This document shows, in pieces, positions 51,520-60,198 of a DNA stretch of 64,000 nt (positions are counted from its first letter, which is position 1; each line of letters begins with the position of its first letter). The position numbers were made by a program, and so were the translations under genes. Below the pieces are notes generated by a model that did no database searches, was not told where the DNA came from, and was given only the letters and a program-made list of their open reading frames with translations. The stretch is taken from positions 3,200,265-3,264,264 of the forward strand of contig NZ_KB913017.1 of assembly GCF_000383975.1 (NCBI RefSeq), read 5' to 3'. The stretch is from Natronorubrum tibetense GA33. Lineage in GTDB: Archaea; Halobacteriota; Halobacteria; Halobacteriales; Natrialbaceae.

Positions 51520-51651
51520 ATGACCAGCGTCTATACACAGTCGAGCATCCGGAGAACGCCGATCAGTATCGTCTTCACAGCCGCTACGGTCGTCATGATA
51601 GCGGATCTCTTATTGACCACTCGCTCCCTCCTCACTGAGAATGAGAAGTAA
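51520..51651 (+). CDS. 43-aa relative of the small membrane protein at 48045
   Basis: ATG 51520 to TAA 51651. The C-terminal half (TAATVVMIADLLLTTRSLLT) is clearly related to the protein at 48045; the first TM helix is replaced by a polar stretch (MTSVYTQSSIRRTPISIV). Either a truncated copy or a decayed gene. Confidence 0.45.
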   Translation: MTSVYTQSSIRRTPISIVFTAATVVMIADLLLTTRSLLTENEK

Positions 51652-51873
51652 TTATACTCAACAACGACCGCGTCTTTGTGATCCCATGTAGCGCCGGGCT
51701 AGCCGTCCGTGTGGTGTGGCTGCCGGTGTCATCACTTGCATGTTGCGTGGACTCACGGCAGCAGCCACATCACGACGTAGCGGCGTGTATTCCGATCCCT
51801 ACACCGTTCTTTGCAGTAGAACCGATGTTACATATCAAAGACGCTTTGGAAACGTGTAACGAACTATCGGCCA

Positions 51874-53442
51874 ATGCGTCGAACAGCGGTCATCTCAGGG
51901 CTCTGTGGGATCACCGGATTCTCCATCGGGACACGATGGTTGTCAAACCGGGGCGGGTCGCTGTTCGGGTGGGCTACAGCTGCGTCCGACAGCACTACCG
52001 TCGCAGTCCTTTTCGCCTTTATTGCCGAACACGGCACTGTACTGTTCGCCGTGAGTCTCTCGGCCCAACTAGTCCTTTACGCGATAGGTATCTACCTTCT
52101 ATGGCCGTATCTCCTTCCAGGACGGAGTCAGGAACTGGTTCGTTTCTCCCGAGTGCGTATCGCGTTGACCGTTACGGTCCTGCTGACCTTTTCATATTCA
52201 TATATGCTGATCCAAAGAGATTACGTCCACCCCCTCGATGTCGGGGCTTTTGTTGTTCTTGTTTTGCTCATCCCGTGCGTGATCGGTTGGCTGCTTGTGC
52301 GATCACATCCAACACCGTATGATCCCGAGGAAGGCTGTATCGTGTATGTTAGTGCGTTGACTGAGATCGGTCGACCGGGAGGTCACTCATCTTCTACGAA
52401 CGAATTCGATCCATACAGTCTGCAATCTATGCTGATTTATACGTATCTGGCCGGCCTCGTGCTAACCGCCATCGCTTTTTTTACTGGAGGAATAATGTCG
52501 TTGCTCTTTTTATTATACCCTCTTCTTGAAGTGACAGTACTCATATTCGGTGTCTTGAGCGTTGTGAGGTCACGATTGTCTATCCCCGTTAGGACCGTCC
52601 ATGCCGATGTTGAAACCGTGTTTTTGAAATCGGCATCAGCCGTGATCGTCTCGCCCAAAGGGTTCGCGACGTTCTTTTTTATTTTTGGCGGACTTGCGAT
52701 GGCCGGAATCTCGCTGGTCGCAGGAGTCGGTATTCTCACGCTCGGTGGTCGCGTATTCCTGACCGAGATGGCTACTGGAACGATTGGGGCAACCGTCGCT
52801 GTAGGACTCACTTGTGGGGTGATCTATGGGATATACGGCCTATGGTACTGGCTCGGGGTCGCTCGTCGGCTTCCGGCATTGCTTCGAGTATCGGAGGGAA
52901 GTTCAGTTTCGCCAATTCCCATCCGGCCACGGGGCGCGATGATTTCTCCCACCATGTTGTTGCTTTACCCTGCCGGAGTTGTTGTCATTCTAGCGTTATT
53001 GATTTTTCATGGCCTATATGACGAGATTTCCCCACTGTGGCTGATAGGAACGATCGGAGTCGGGTTCATCGTAGTACTCGGGCTCGTCACATGGAACGTC
53101 TTATCGACGTTCCGTCAATCTCGACCACAGCCGGCCGCGTCAGACGATCAGGCCATTCCGACCGCCATCGTGATACAGAGCATCGGATTCATTGCCTCGT
53201 TAGTCCTGTTGTCGGTATACGATCCGATCACTGGCGGTGGAATAAAAGCGGGAATTGAGTCGCTTCGTTCCTCGGTGGTGGTGTACGGGCGATGGCTCCT
53301 GTTGCTGCCACCATTCTTGACGTTATTTTATGCGAACCGACTCGGTCGAATGCTCTTCGATAGCGATAATTCTCGGGTGGAGGTGGTGATAATGTTCGCG
53401 GTCACCGCAGTTCTGATCGGTCTCTTGGTTGTGGTTTTTTGA
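51874..53442 (+). CDS. Polytopic membrane protein, family A copy 1
   Basis: A 522-residue protein with about 12 hydrophobic helices and no recognised domain. Diagnostic segment YGIYGLWYWLGVARRLPALL in the middle also occurs, as YAVYGLWFWLRVLDRMPAFL, in the protein at 61491-63203, so the two belong to one family; both place it after a cluster of N-terminal helices and before a further six or so. Central cytosolic-looking linker (about 150-175) is hydrophilic. Start ATG 51874. Transporter-like in shape but without known motifs; function unknown. Confidence 0.75.
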   Translation: MRRTAVISGLCGITGFSIGTRWLSNRGGSLFGWATAASDSTTVAVLFAFIAEHGTVLFAVSLSAQLVLYAIGIYLLWPYLLPGRSQELVRFSRVRIALTVTVLLTFSYSYMLIQRDYVHPLDVGAFVVLVLLIPCVIGWLLVRSHPTPYDPEEGCIVYVSALTEIGRPGGHSSSTNEFDPYSLQSMLIYTYLAGLVLTAIAFFTGGIMSLLFLLYPLLEVTVLIFGVLSVVRSRLSIPVRTVHADVETVFLKSASAVIVSPKGFATFFFIFGGLAMAGISLVAGVGILTLGGRVFLTEMATGTIGATVAVGLTCGVIYGIYGLWYWLGVARRLPALLRVSEGSSVSPIPIRPRGAMISPTMLLLYPAGVVVILALLIFHGLYDEISPLWLIGTIGVGFIVVLGLVTWNVLSTFRQSRPQPAASDDQAIPTAIVIQSIGFIASLVLLSVYDPITGGGIKAGIESLRSSVVVYGRWLLLLPPFLTLFYANRLGRMLFDSDNSRVEVVIMFAVTAVLIGLLVVVF

Positions 53443-53734
53443 TCCCACCGGGGAGTGGATCGTCCGCGAGAATGTCAGCTCCGCGATCAGCCGACTCCCG
53501 GGAACTCGTCCCGATTTCGCCCGTGAGACGATTTCTGCCGTCGCTCGGAGCGCCTCCGATCGAGACGGAACCCACCTCTGTCGGGTGACGATGAGCACGC
53601 TTGAGACACTCGTCGCGTCCCATCCGGAGGGCGTCGCGACCGGGATCGATATGGTCGCGCTCAGCGAGCTGTTGGATCCATCGGAAGCGCTTAGATCGGG
53701 CGCGAACGACGCGACCGACTCAATTGAGGAGTGA
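53429..53734 (+). CDS. Doubtful 101-codon frame after the membrane protein
   Basis: The frame overlaps the end of the preceding gene and reads VRENVSSAISRLPGTRPDFA then VATGIDMVALSELLDPSEAL, composition consistent with coding. The only start covering it is TTG 53429 inside the upstream gene; an internal ATG at 53591 would give 47 residues. It may be a real coupled gene, or the remains of a fused C-terminal domain lost by frameshift. No homology recognised. Confidence 0.35.
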   Translation: MWFFDPTGEWIVRENVSSAISRLPGTRPDFARETISAVARSASDRDGTHLCRVTMSTLETLVASHPEGVATGIDMVALSELLDPSEALRSGANDATDSIEE

Positions 53735-54144
53735 CCGCGACGACCTCTCACGGACGCCGACCGGGGGCTTCCGATGCGGTTGACGTTCTCGAACTCAAAC
53801 GAGCGGAATGGATTCTCTGCCGTTTGCATGATTGGACTGGAATGTGCCCCTGTCGACACTCCCGGGCCGCCCGAAAGAAAATCCCTTGCCGAAATAACCG
53901 ACAGCGTCCAGCAAAGGTTTTTATTGGTGAACTGTCCTGATTGACGCGCCATTGAATCGGAAACATTGTCGCTCAATCATCCCGCCGTGCGAGCGTTTCG
54001 GGACTATTGAGTCCATCCGCGGGATGCGGAAATCCCCCACGTAGTACGAATCGTCTCTTTGACGGGCGACACTAAGACCCGAATTCAGGTGTTGCAGTAC
54101 TGATCGTAACCATCCACCACGAGAAGTCCGCGTGTCATGGCCGA
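53735..54144. other. Spacer with no supported gene
   Basis: About 410 bases. A T-rich box aaaggtttttattgg (about 53915) resembles a plus-strand promoter but no gene follows; a 17-codon frame (54085-54138 minus, MTRGLLVVDGYDQYCNT) follows the metallophosphoesterase stop without further support. Confidence 0.35.
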
Positions 54145-55080
54145 TCACACAACTCTCGTGAGCGAACCCGTCTCTGTCTCGATCTCAACGAAGGAAACAC
54201 CGGGGCTGCCGGGATTGTAGATGTCTGCATAGCCGCCTGTGGTTTCGATTACGTCCCGTCCTTCGGCATGCATGTGGCCACTAAAAACGACGTCCGGTGC
54301 CGACGCAGCGATCGCCATTTTGAGTGGGATTGAGCCGCGGTGAAGTCGCCCGCGGAGGGCCTCGGAGGAATGGTGGTGATCAAAATCAACGTGAAACGGC
54401 GACTCGTGCGAGAGCAGTATCGTCGTCTCTCCCTTATTGGTAAGCAACTCACGTATCTCGTCGAATTCCTCTGCAAGTTCGGTGAGTTCGCCAGCGCACT
54501 TCTGCTGGCGATCCGCCGACACGCCGAGTTCAACTGCCGCTTCTCGTGAATCGAGTCGTCCCGCGAGAAACCGCCCGACGATGGCTTCCACGGCGTTCGC
54601 AGTTTGTGCTGCCGTTTGCGTCACGCTCTTGACTTCAGTCAACTCCGGGACGATCCCTGGATACTGATCGTACGCGAACGTCGGCGTCAAGTCGAACTGT
54701 TTGCACCCCCAACCGACGAATCGGACCGCCTCGAGAGTTGGCTGTTTCCTTATCAGATCATCAACAGCGCATCGATGTGCGACGATGACGTTGTCAAGAC
54801 CGTTGGCGAGCCGTCGCGTGCAGTCAACAGGATCGTGATTTCCGGGAACAGTGATGACTGGTACACCGACCTCGTTCAGTTGCTCAAAAAACGCCCGTCC
54901 GCGCCTTTCATAAGCGCTTCCAGCAGTTTCGTCTCCTGCATGATCGGTATTGTCGTCGATAATGTCCCCGATCGAGACGATCGCATCCACGTCTAGTGAC
55001 TCGATATTTGGACACTCTGGCGGAGTCGTCGGTCCGGTCGCACTCAGATGGAGATCTCCGAGCAGGAGGAGTCTGACCAT
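54145..55080 (-). CDS. Calcineurin-like metallophosphoesterase
   Basis: A 311-residue phosphoesterase with the di-metal motifs in order: GDLHLS (DxH), SIGDIIDD (GD), VPGNHDPVD (GNH), LLSHESP and SGHMHAEG (GHxH). Between GNHD and the last motifs is an extended helical insert (about 145-215) with AVEAIVGRFLAGRLDSREAA, possibly a lid. Substrate unknown: phosphodiester, nucleotide or protein phosphate. ATG 55080 is 27-35 bases from an A/T-rich tatatttt box (55107-55115, minus strand), supporting a leaderless start. Confidence 0.9.
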   Translation of the reverse strand: MVRLLLLGDLHLSATGPTTPPECPNIESLDVDAIVSIGDIIDDNTDHAGDETAGSAYERRGRAFFEQLNEVGVPVITVPGNHDPVDCTRRLANGLDNVIVAHRCAVDDLIRKQPTLEAVRFVGWGCKQFDLTPTFAYDQYPGIVPELTEVKSVTQTAAQTANAVEAIVGRFLAGRLDSREAAVELGVSADRQQKCAGELTELAEEFDEIRELLTNKGETTILLSHESPFHVDFDHHHSSEALRGRLHRGSIPLKMAIAASAPDVVFSGHMHAEGRDVIETTGGYADIYNPGSPGVSFVEIETETGSLTRVV

Positions 55081-55106
55081 TGATCAGGGTTGGAGATACT
55101 CGCCTG

Positions 55107-55115
55107 AAAATATAA
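55107..55115 (-). promoter_or_regulatory. TATA-like box of the metallophosphoesterase gene
   Basis: Minus-strand ttatatttt, 27-35 bases before ATG 55080. Confidence 0.5.
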
Positions 55116-55302
55116 CTTGTGGTGACCGAGTACGTTGCATGGATGAACTCTGTTCCAAGATTATCTACAGGGGTCAAATGTCGCAACGACCTTTGGCCAA
55201 GCCTCATACGGCCAGCGCTTTGAAACCTACCAATCAAAACTCGATAAACCGGTGCCGGCCCGCTACTTTGAATCATCTTGACCGCTAACATCCGATTCGC
55301 CG

Positions 55303-55923
55303 CTACGGCTCCGTGATCTCATAGGAAGCGGTAACGCGCGCATTGATTTCGACTGGACCGGGTACGATGTTGTCCGTAGCGCTATACTCTAGGGCCTCGT
55401 CAACAAGCGATTGCATTCCGTCAGGACTCCTCTCACTGATCTCGATAAGATCCCCGAGTTCGACACCTTCGGCGTCCGCTATCGCTTCCGCGTGTTCTCG
55501 GGCGTCGCTCGTTGCCCTCGTCAGCGCCGCTGATCGCAACTCAGATCGGCGTTCGTCCGAAAGCGCTGTCTGGATTTCTAATACGTCCGCGCCAGCTTCC
55601 AAACCGGGGACAAGCCGATCTCGAACCTTTTCTGATCGACAGCACAGAACGAGCGTTTCTTTGGCGCAGTATGGTAGGTCGTCGGGCGCGGGATCGAATT
55701 GGTTCGATCGATGTTTGACCGTACACTCGATCGTCTCAAACTGGGACCGATCGCAGCCGTGATCAAGCAGCGACTGCCGAAGTGCCATCGTCCGATCAGC
55801 AACCGTCTGATACGCGTCTGTCGGCAGATCTCCACCCCCGCTGGTCTGAAATCGGATTTCAGATCGCTCCGGTCGAAATTGAACGCTCCCATCACCGAGT
55901 ACCGTAATCGATCGTTCGGCCAT
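55303..55923 (-). CDS. SIMPL (DUF541) domain protein
   Basis: A 206-residue SIMPL-domain protein: ITVLGDGSVQFRPERSEIRF at the N-terminus, TRATSDAREHAEAIADAEGV in the centre and INARVTASYEI at the end match the family. No signal peptide is visible, so it is probably cytoplasmic here, unlike many bacterial periplasmic members. Function poorly known (stress-linked in some bacteria). Confidence 0.85.
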   Translation of the reverse strand: MAERSITVLGDGSVQFRPERSEIRFQTSGGGDLPTDAYQTVADRTMALRQSLLDHGCDRSQFETIECTVKHRSNQFDPAPDDLPYCAKETLVLCCRSEKVRDRLVPGLEAGADVLEIQTALSDERRSELRSAALTRATSDAREHAEAIADAEGVELGDLIEISERSPDGMQSLVDEALEYSATDNIVPGPVEINARVTASYEITEP

Positions 55924-56023
55924 AGACCACTAATACGACTTTCTTGTGAAAAATCTAGTCCACTATTGATATCCTCCATGACCTGAATGGCCAAAGCTCC
56001 GTCGCACAACTGCTAAGTGCGCT

Positions 56024-56052
56024 CTTGACATCCTTCCCGCCCTGAAGGGCGA
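56024..56052. mobile_element. Solo IS200/IS605-type end hairpin
   Basis: ttgacatccttcccgccctga followed by agggcga contains the stem CGCCCT-ga-AGGGCG (56038-56051) preceded by tgacatcc, the sequence usually found at one end of haloarchaeal IS200/IS605 (TnpB-type) elements. No tnpA/tnpB is adjacent. By orientation it would be the right end of an element lying on the minus strand to its right, so it need not belong to the TnpB piece at 59521. Confidence 0.5.
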
Positions 56053-56173
56053 GCCTTTCTCTTTTAATTTCCGTAACCTACCGCCAAGAACATCATACCT
56101 CGGAGAAGTCGGCGGATTTCAATTCCAGTCACCAAAAATGATATAACGGAGTGATAATAACTACTGGCGTGAA

Positions 56174-56959
56174 ATGATACGCTCAACCTCTCTTACCGTT
56201 CCACTCACTCTCTTGGTTGTTCTTTTAATCGCAACCTCGTCAGCAGCCGGGGCCGTTTCCACCAGCTACGATACGGAGTATCACGGTGACAGCGAGGACG
56301 CCGACCAGGCCATCGAAACGACGTTTACGCTGTCTCCCGACGACGACGAAATTACGGACATTCAGATCGATTTCCAGCACACTGACGACGCGTTCGTCGA
56401 CTTCGATTCCTTCAGTACGACGACCTCTGCCGGGGCGGACATCGACATCCAGTACGAAGGCAACGGCGTGTTCACGATCGATGAGATTCAGACGAACGAA
56501 GACGTCGTCTTCGAGTTTGAGGCGTATCCCACGGATATCAAGCAGGAAGAGATCAGATCGACGACCATCGAAATCGACTACGTCCAGCAGGGACAGGGGC
56601 TTTCGGAAACGGAACACATCGATGTCGACATCTCGTCCTCTCCGTGGTTCCTGTATCAGGAGGAGGTGTCTGAGGATGAGTTTTGGGATCGAGCGGGTAG
56701 CGTCATCAGCATCGGAACATTTGGCGCGTTCGCCGTGGGACTTCTCGGACTTGCTACCGCTGGAGTCTTCTATGTCCGCAGCGCAAACCGGGTAAAGTCG
56801 GCTCGTCAAACTCTGGTTAAGAAACTGAAGCGGCTCGAGAATCAGGTTGAGTCAGAGCGTGCCACCACGAAGATTCGAGACACGAGAAAAGAACTGGAAG
56901 ACGGTAACACCGGTGACCCCACCCCCTCTACCGAAGATGGGCCAGAGCTCCGTCCGTAA
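56174..56959 (+). CDS. Signal-anchored membrane protein with ectodomain and cytoplasmic coiled coil
   Basis: A 261-residue type I membrane protein. Signal peptide at residues 1-27 (LTLLVVLLIATSSAAGA), a beta-rich acidic ectodomain (about 28-170), TM helix about 178-200 (IGTFGAFAVGLLGLATAGVF), then a basic cytoplasmic coiled coil (ARQTLVKKLKRLENQVESER) and an acidic tail. No domain recognised. It precedes the tubulin-like gene by 109 bases in the same direction; the coiled coil is well placed to contact a cytoskeletal partner under the membrane (inference). Confidence 0.75.
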   Translation: MIRSTSLTVPLTLLVVLLIATSSAAGAVSTSYDTEYHGDSEDADQAIETTFTLSPDDDEITDIQIDFQHTDDAFVDFDSFSTTTSAGADIDIQYEGNGVFTIDEIQTNEDVVFEFEAYPTDIKQEEIRSTTIEIDYVQQGQGLSETEHIDVDISSSPWFLYQEEVSEDEFWDRAGSVISIGTFGAFAVGLLGLATAGVFYVRSANRVKSARQTLVKKLKRLENQVESERATTKIRDTRKELEDGNTGDPTPSTEDGPELRP

Positions 56960-57068
56960 GTGATGGCATTCGTCAGGGGAGGGGACCAGCGAAAGCCGGG
57001 TCCTCTCGCCCGTATCTGCGATCCGTTTCAGCCATAAGTTATTTCATCTATAACGACAGGTATTACCT

Positions 57069-59456
57069 ATGACAACGAATCCAACGATAGTGGTTGGGGT
57101 GGGTGAAGCTGGCTGTCGAATGGCCACTCACCTTTACGAAGATCTCAAGCGCGACGGCGAGTCTCTACTCGACGAGTTTTCGTTCGTCGGCGTCGACACC
57201 AAAGAGAGCGATCTGAAGGCGATCACGTCAAAAGAGGGGTTCACCCAGATCACGTTAGATCCGCCCGAAGAATTCTGGGAGAACGATCGCGAGTCGTTCA
57301 GTTATCTCTCGTCGGACTACGAACTGAGCCGGAGCGGAGGCGCCACTCGCCAGCGGTCGATCGCCCGGTACTATATTGACAACAAGGAGAACTACGTCTC
57401 GCTCTATCAGAGCCTCGAAAACGTATTCGCCGAGTTCGAGAGCAACGACGGCGGCTCGCTAACAGATCCCGATATCGGGGGCGCGAACGTCTGGTTGCTC
57501 AACTCCCTGGGCGGGGGGACCGGAAGTGGCGCATTCCCGCTCATCACTTCGATACTCTACAACGTCTCACGGGCCCGGAACTACAAGTATTACCTCTGTG
57601 GCATCGGCTCACTCCCGCGCCTCGACAGCCTGGAGCATCGTGGGCTCCCTCCCCAGGCGAATGCCGATTTCTACGGGAACGCGTACGCTGCACTTCGAGA
57701 GCTCGCGGTCCTCATCGATTACAATTTCCACGAAGAGTATCAGGACGCGGCAGGAATCGACTCCAACAAGGCGATCCGTCTCGAATCGGAGCCAAAACGA
57801 CAATCAGAACTGGACCTCCCTGACAGCGCATTCGACTTTTACGGCCTGATCGGGGCGAACGAAAGCGAAATGAGCGTCAGCTACCGGGACGAGATGAACC
57901 AAATCTCGGCGAATACGATCCGATTCTTCGCCCAAGCCGTTGGCCTCGAGGACTTCCCGGATGACCGAAACAAGCCTGGATCGGAGGACGTGTTATTTTC
58001 GCTAGACAGTACTTCGGTTCGCGTTCCGATGGACGAAGTCGATGAGTACATTGAGGTCGTTGAGGCGATAAACGAAATCGAAGCGGAGCTTAGCGATGTC
58101 AAAGATCGGATCCAGCGCACCAGACGGAATCGCGACTACATCAACGGAGCGCTGGATATAGACCTTCGGGATGTGGATCTCGAGGAACTCGGCCACGTTG
58201 ATCCAGAGTTCATTAGAACAGCTAAAGATCGCACTCGAAGCATCGAGGTAGCGTCGATATCGAATCCTGATGTGCTGGACGAGGAGTTTGAGAATTACGT
58301 AATGAATCAAACGCCGGCCATCAGCGATGAGTACGATGTTGAGAAGTCCGACGTGGTCGGGCTCATATTCTATCAGTCGCTCCGGAACCGGATGGAAGAT
58401 CTAATCACAAATGATCAGTCGGCTCAGGACCTTCAGGAGGCGTGGACGGACTACAGCGTCGAGATCGGTTCGTTCCGAGATGAAGTCGTGGACACCGCTG
58501 AGTTAGAAAGCAGTTCGACACTTCGAAAGTGGGAGGACGGTCTTGCCCCCTTCTTTACGGGCTGGAAGAAAAGCCTACAGAACTCGCTCGAGCAGATCCC
58601 CTCGTATCGAGTGCTTGAGCGACGGAACACAAGAGAGGACCTCCAGAAAGTCGAAAACCTGTACAGGAATCTCGAATCGGCGTACGCTCAACATCGAACG
58701 CTGGTCAACGCCCAGAACGTGGTGACGTCGCGATTGAACACGCAGCGGTCGAACCTCAAGTCCGCCCGTAAAGAGTACGAGAGCCAGATCGAAGAGTTCA
58801 CGTCCGAGCGAGAAACGCTGATCGAGCGTCAACAGCAACGAGAAAACGAGTTACAGACGAAAGAGTACACGTTATCACACACCGACCATGAGCGGTACAT
58901 GTCCGTGGAGCTTCGAAATTTCGAAACGATCGACGAGGAGTTCCTGGACGAAATGGAGAGTTTCTCGAACCTGATCGTTCGCAACGCGGTAAGCAAGGAG
59001 ACGGTGGCGTTGGCAATCGAGAAACAGCTCGACGAACTTCACGAACCGATTCAGGATATCACGCCATACGTTGTCTCCGAGAGTAGCTACGAGATTCTTG
59101 GAGCGCTCGTGGACGAAGAGAACCGGGGGCTTCTCGAGGGAGAACTTGCCGACGTTTCGGCGAGCGACGTCTCCGACGCCCTCAGTTCGTTCAACGAGGT
59201 GGAGTACAGCGAAGCGTTCCAAGATCCGTTTTCGATTCGATTCGTCGGCTGTTACACCGACGTATTCATCGAAAACACCAGCGAGTTCGGAACCATTCAC
59301 GACTTCTACACTGATCCCGATAAGGACGTAGGAGACCTGTTCGGACTAGATACGACCGACGACGACTTCATCGCGGACCGAATTGCCTACCCGGAACTGT
59401 TCCCGGAAGACGAGCGGATCCAGACCTATCGAGATCCGATTTCGGCAGACGACTAA
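57069..59456 (+). CDS. Divergent tubulin/FtsZ-superfamily protein with coiled-coil C-terminus
   Basis: A 795-residue protein. Residues 5-22 (PTIVVGVGEAGCRMATHL) form the nucleotide-binding loop found in FtsZ/tubulin; VGVDTKESD (about 40-48) fits the next loop. The tubulin signature GGGTGSG is at 148-154 (LLNSLGGGTGSGAFP). NADFYGNAYAALREL (198-212) matches the Asn-bearing helix contacting the guanine. No clear NxDxxD/E T7 catalytic loop is seen. After about residue 325 come long helical segments, including a coiled coil about 560-640. FtsZ and CetZ are 350-400 residues, so this is neither; it resembles the Tubulin_2-like group. Probably a membrane-linked GTP-dependent polymer with the upstream anchored protein (inference). 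Confidence 0.85.
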   Translation: MTTNPTIVVGVGEAGCRMATHLYEDLKRDGESLLDEFSFVGVDTKESDLKAITSKEGFTQITLDPPEEFWENDRESFSYLSSDYELSRSGGATRQRSIARYYIDNKENYVSLYQSLENVFAEFESNDGGSLTDPDIGGANVWLLNSLGGGTGSGAFPLITSILYNVSRARNYKYYLCGIGSLPRLDSLEHRGLPPQANADFYGNAYAALRELAVLIDYNFHEEYQDAAGIDSNKAIRLESEPKRQSELDLPDSAFDFYGLIGANESEMSVSYRDEMNQISANTIRFFAQAVGLEDFPDDRNKPGSEDVLFSLDSTSVRVPMDEVDEYIEVVEAINEIEAELSDVKDRIQRTRRNRDYINGALDIDLRDVDLEELGHVDPEFIRTAKDRTRSIEVASISNPDVLDEEFENYVMNQTPAISDEYDVEKSDVVGLIFYQSLRNRMEDLITNDQSAQDLQEAWTDYSVEIGSFRDEVVDTAELESSSTLRKWEDGLAPFFTGWKKSLQNSLEQIPSYRVLERRNTREDLQKVENLYRNLESAYAQHRTLVNAQNVVTSRLNTQRSNLKSARKEYESQIEEFTSERETLIERQQQRENELQTKEYTLSHTDHERYMSVELRNFETIDEEFLDEMESFSNLIVRNAVSKETVALAIEKQLDELHEPIQDITPYVVSESSYEILGALVDEENRGLLEGELADVSASDVSDALSSFNEVEYSEAFQDPFSIRFVGCYTDVFIENTSEFGTIHDFYTDPDKDVGDLFGLDTTDDDFIADRIAYPELFPEDERIQTYRDPISADD

Positions 59457-59465
59457 ACTGCCCAG

Positions 59466-59485
59466 TTCGAGATACGGGTCTCGAA
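59466..59485. terminator. Hairpin downstream of the tubulin-like gene
   Basis: Perfect inverted repeat TTCGAGA-tacggg-TCTCGAA beginning ten bases after the stop codon; may end the transcript or mark the junction with the TnpB remnant. Confidence 0.4.
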
Positions 59486-59520
59486 TCATTCAGCCGTCTC
59501 AAAGCCGGAAAGTCGCTTAA

Positions 59521-60198
59521 CGCCTTCTTCATTCAAACGAACAAGACTTCTCGCAGTCAGAACACGAGAAGACGAGCATCCACCGGAAACTCGGTGACAA
59601 AGAAAAACGATTCACCGAAAGGATATTGCATCGTCTCTCCCGTGCTGTCGTGGAGTTTACGGAGCAGTTCTCGAACCCGGTTATCGTGTCCGAGGATATG
59701 AGCGGTATCCGTGACGAAATGCAGTACGGCACGTATGTGAACCACCGGTTGCACAAACTCCCGTTTCGCAAGTTCGAGACGCTCGTCTCGTACAAGGCGA
59801 CTTGGCGGGAGATCTCCACCGACACAGTGGATGCCTATTACAACTCGCAGACGTGTTCGTGCTGTGGTGAGTGTGGATATCGGTGGGAACGGCGGTTCCA
59901 CTGTACGAACGATGAGTATGACGTGGTGCAAGATCACGCAGATCGGATTGCATCGGTGAATATCGCGTGGCGCGAGAAGGCGAAACTCGACGGTAACGAA
60001 TCGGATTACCGGACTCACATAACCCAACCGCAGGTTCGGTTGGTGCGTCTGTCCAGGTCCGGGGCGTGTAAGCCGTCCAACCTTATCCCGCTCGTTCGCG
60101 GAACAGGGAGTGCTATCGCATGGCTAAGGGAACTACAAAAGCTCGGGCCACCGCGCCCGAGGCTGTTTACTCATCGAATTTGCTCATTACAAGAATAG
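59521..60198 (+). pseudogene. tnpB: C-terminal part of TnpB (IS200/IS605 RNA-guided nuclease), 5'-truncated
   Basis: An open frame without a start right after TAA 59518-59520. It contains KLGDKEKRFTERILHRLSRA, the RuvC-II region VSEDMSGIR (Glu), and the zinc-finger/RuvC-III region CSCCGECGYRW and DHADRIASVNIAW (Asp). The RuvC-I part with the first catalytic Asp is lost, and the second CxxC of the zinc finger is broken (HCTNDEY). Near the end a GC hairpin (CTCGGGC/GCCCGAG, 60142-60161) is the likely right-end/guide-RNA scaffold structure. Inactive remnant. Confidence 0.85.
60142..60161 (+). ncRNA. Possible IS605 right-end hairpin / omega-RNA scaffold remnant
   Basis: Stem CTCGGGC (60142-60148) and GCCCGAG (60155-60161) around caccgc, inside the 3' end of the tnpB frame, where such elements encode their guide RNA scaffold and right end. 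Only the hairpin is recognisable. Confidence 0.35.

Noticed and set aside
57069-59456. Calling this gene ftsZ or cetZ
   Set aside because: Twice the usual length, lacks a clear T7 loop and the FtsZ/CetZ C-terminal domain, and sits in an accessory island; only the tubulin-superfamily nucleotide motifs are supported.
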